A stretch of 29,028 nucleotides of DNA, from positions 1 to 29,028 of the IMG/VR virus record IMGVR_UViG_3300024346_000373, one strand, 5' to 3'. Below the pieces are notes generated by a model, which saw only the letters and a program-made list of their open reading frames with translations, was not told where the DNA came from and did not search any database. The position numbers were made by a program, and so were the translations under genes. The DNA is from a virus. Below, one piece after another: positions 28,057 to 29,028 of the stretch (position 1 is its first letter; every line of letters begins with the position of its first letter).

Positions 28057-29028
28057 GAAATTACACCTCCACCAACAACTTCATCACCATGATAAAACAC
28101 ACAACTCTGACCCTTTGCTGCTGCAAACACAGCGTCCCGCAAAGTGACTTGCAGATTATCGCCAGAATTCGTAATTGTTTCGACGGCAACCGGAGCGGAG
28201 TGGTATCGAATGATTGCTGTGATGTTCTCGCAGTTTACTCCAGCATCGATCCTAGCATTTGTGAGAAAGAGAGTTCTAGAACTGGCTTGCTCCCTAGAGC
28301 CAACCATGATGTCCCCAGAAGAAGATACAATATTGAGAACGTAACGACGCCGACCATTGTTATCAACGCCGGTACGCTGTCCTGCGACATACTTCGTGAA
28401 CCCCTCATGCTTACCTACAATCTTTCCATCCACATCAATAAAGTTACCAACAGAGGAAACAACATTGTTTCGCTCCAAAAACTTTTCCTTGGTTCCTCCA
28501 CCAAGGAAACACAAGTCAGTTGAATCTTTCTTATCAGCAACGTGAAGACCAAACTCACGGGCAAGTGCTCTAGTATCGTCCTTGCTATCAAAATCTCCAA
28601 GGGGGAAAATAAGTCGAGAAACAACAGATGCTGGAGTTTCCCAGAGAAAATAACTTTGATCCTTCTTAAGATTCTTAGCCTTGGTGATTCGTCCATTGTT
28701 TACCCTTGCATAATGACCTGTAGCAATATACTCACAACCAAAATGATTAGCCACAGCCGCAAGCACAGGAAGCTTAATGGTGCTGTTGCACGTAACGCAT
28801 GGATTGTATGCGACACCCTGCTTTGCTCCATCCAGATACCGATCAATCACGTTCTTCTTGAACTGCTGCTTCCAGTTAGTGACAAGATATTCAATGCCCA
28901 TTTGGTCACAAACCATACGAGCATCACGAATATCTTTGAAGGTACAACAACCTTCGGAATCCTCCGAGGTTGTCTCAAGAAGTTTGAGTGTATAACCAAA
29001 GACTTCGTGCCCTTGTTGCTTAAGAAGA
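28053..29028 (-). CDS. mnmA: tRNA-specific 2-thiouridylase MnmA (N-terminus outside the window)
   Basis: The frame is open to the window edge, so the SGGVDS ATP loop is missing. What remains matches MnmA in order: LLKQQGHEVFGYTLKLLE; CCTFKDIRDARMVCDQMGIE, with the family's double Cys; AYNPCVTCNSTIKLPVL, with the first catalytic Cys; ATGHYARV; QSYFLWETP; KKDSTDLCFLGG, with the second catalytic Cys; AGQRTGV (the usual GQR.G motif); and the C-terminal OB-like domain ending VGGGVIS. MnmA makes the 2-thio group on wobble U34 of Lys, Glu and Gln tRNAs using a sulfur relay from host TusE or the like and IscS. Being phage-borne, it may tune decoding of A-ending codons. All key residues seen are intact, so it should be active. 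Confidence 0.93.
   Translation of the reverse strand, partial: LLKQQGHEVFGYTLKLLETTSEDSEGCCTFKDIRDARMVCDQMGIEYLVTNWKQQFKKNVIDRYLDGAKQGVAYNPCVTCNSTIKLPVLAAVANHFGCEYIATGHYARVNNGRITKAKNLKKDQSYFLWETPASVVSRLIFPLGDFDSKDDTRALAREFGLHVADKKDSTDLCFLGGGTKEKFLERNNVVSSVGNFIDVDGKIVGKHEGFTKYVAGQRTGVDNNGRRRYVLNIVSSSGDIMVGSREQASSRTLFLTNARIDAGVNCENITAIIRYHSAPVAVETITNSGDNLQVTLRDAVFAAAKGQSCVFYHGDEVVGGGVIS

Noticed and set aside
1-29028. tRNA genes and CRISPR arrays
   Set aside because: No cloverleaf or GGTTCRA T-loop in proper context was found in the gaps (the GGTTCAA at about 26803-26797 on the minus strand has no acceptor stem), and there are no spaced direct repeats.

Overview
The window looks like part of a large, AT-rich, T4-like contractile-tailed phage genome (dsDNA myovirus). 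The evidence is a baseplate-wedge gp6 homologue, a gp25/GPW-type baseplate protein, a putative OB-fold (gp5-like) baseplate protein and a gp55-like late sigma factor, all tightly packed with ATGA start/stop overlaps and nearly all on the minus strand. Nothing in the sequence identifies the host. No tRNA gene, rRNA, CRISPR array or insertion sequence was seen.

Layout, in minus-strand reading order from high to low coordinates. 28053-29028 is the C-terminal part of a tRNA 2-thiouridylase (MnmA). 24294-28056 is a block of very small genes. Seven of them belong to one divergent paralogous family (N-terminal G-[KRG]-[LM]-Y, C-terminal [ST]-x-[DN]-G-x-[IV]-G); among them sit a CMP/dCMP-deaminase-like enzyme and several orphans. 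21865-23827 holds the only two plus-strand genes (a HELTH metalloprotease and a Q/P-rich protein) around a minus-strand glycosyltransferase. 18980-21807 holds an IMPDH/GMPR-family enzyme, an acidic Cys-rich protein, a cupin-like protein and a Cas4/RecB-type nuclease with four cysteines suited to an Fe-S cluster. 18120-18965 is a free-standing HNH endonuclease. 8122-18123 is a surface-sugar type cluster: NAD-dependent epimerase, several glycosyltransferases, a polysaccharide-deacetylase-like protein, a WbqC-like protein and two methyltransferases. 1-8120 is the late/structural block (membrane protein, gp55, a possible small terminase, baseplate proteins).

The most striking locus is 9316-11910. 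A glycosyltransferase gene is interrupted by a 286-nt group I intron (10536-10821) whose P, Q, R and S core, P1 with the splice-site U.G pair, P8, P9 and P10 can all be read by eye. Splicing restores the SDHPLCTSGVG motif and gives a 433-residue protein. Just upstream is a Vsr/EDxHD-like homing endonuclease gene whose 3' end overlaps the glycosyltransferase 5' exon in another frame and supplies its ribosome binding site and first codons. Upstream of the endonuclease lies a second, synonymously diverged copy of the same 5' exon, with its own ribosome binding site, that stops just after the intron insertion point. Joined to the same 3' exon, this copy would also give HPLCTSGVG. Either the endonuclease insertion brought a replacement gene start with it, or the phage carries two alternative first exons for one ribozyme.

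How the parts may fit together: gp55 would direct late transcription from TATAAATA-type promoters (one exact copy lies in the 3' part of the HNH gene, ahead of the sugar cluster). The baseplate genes build the tail. The sugar genes may decorate the virion or alter host surface glycans. The small-gene block probably contains host-takeover or accessory functions.
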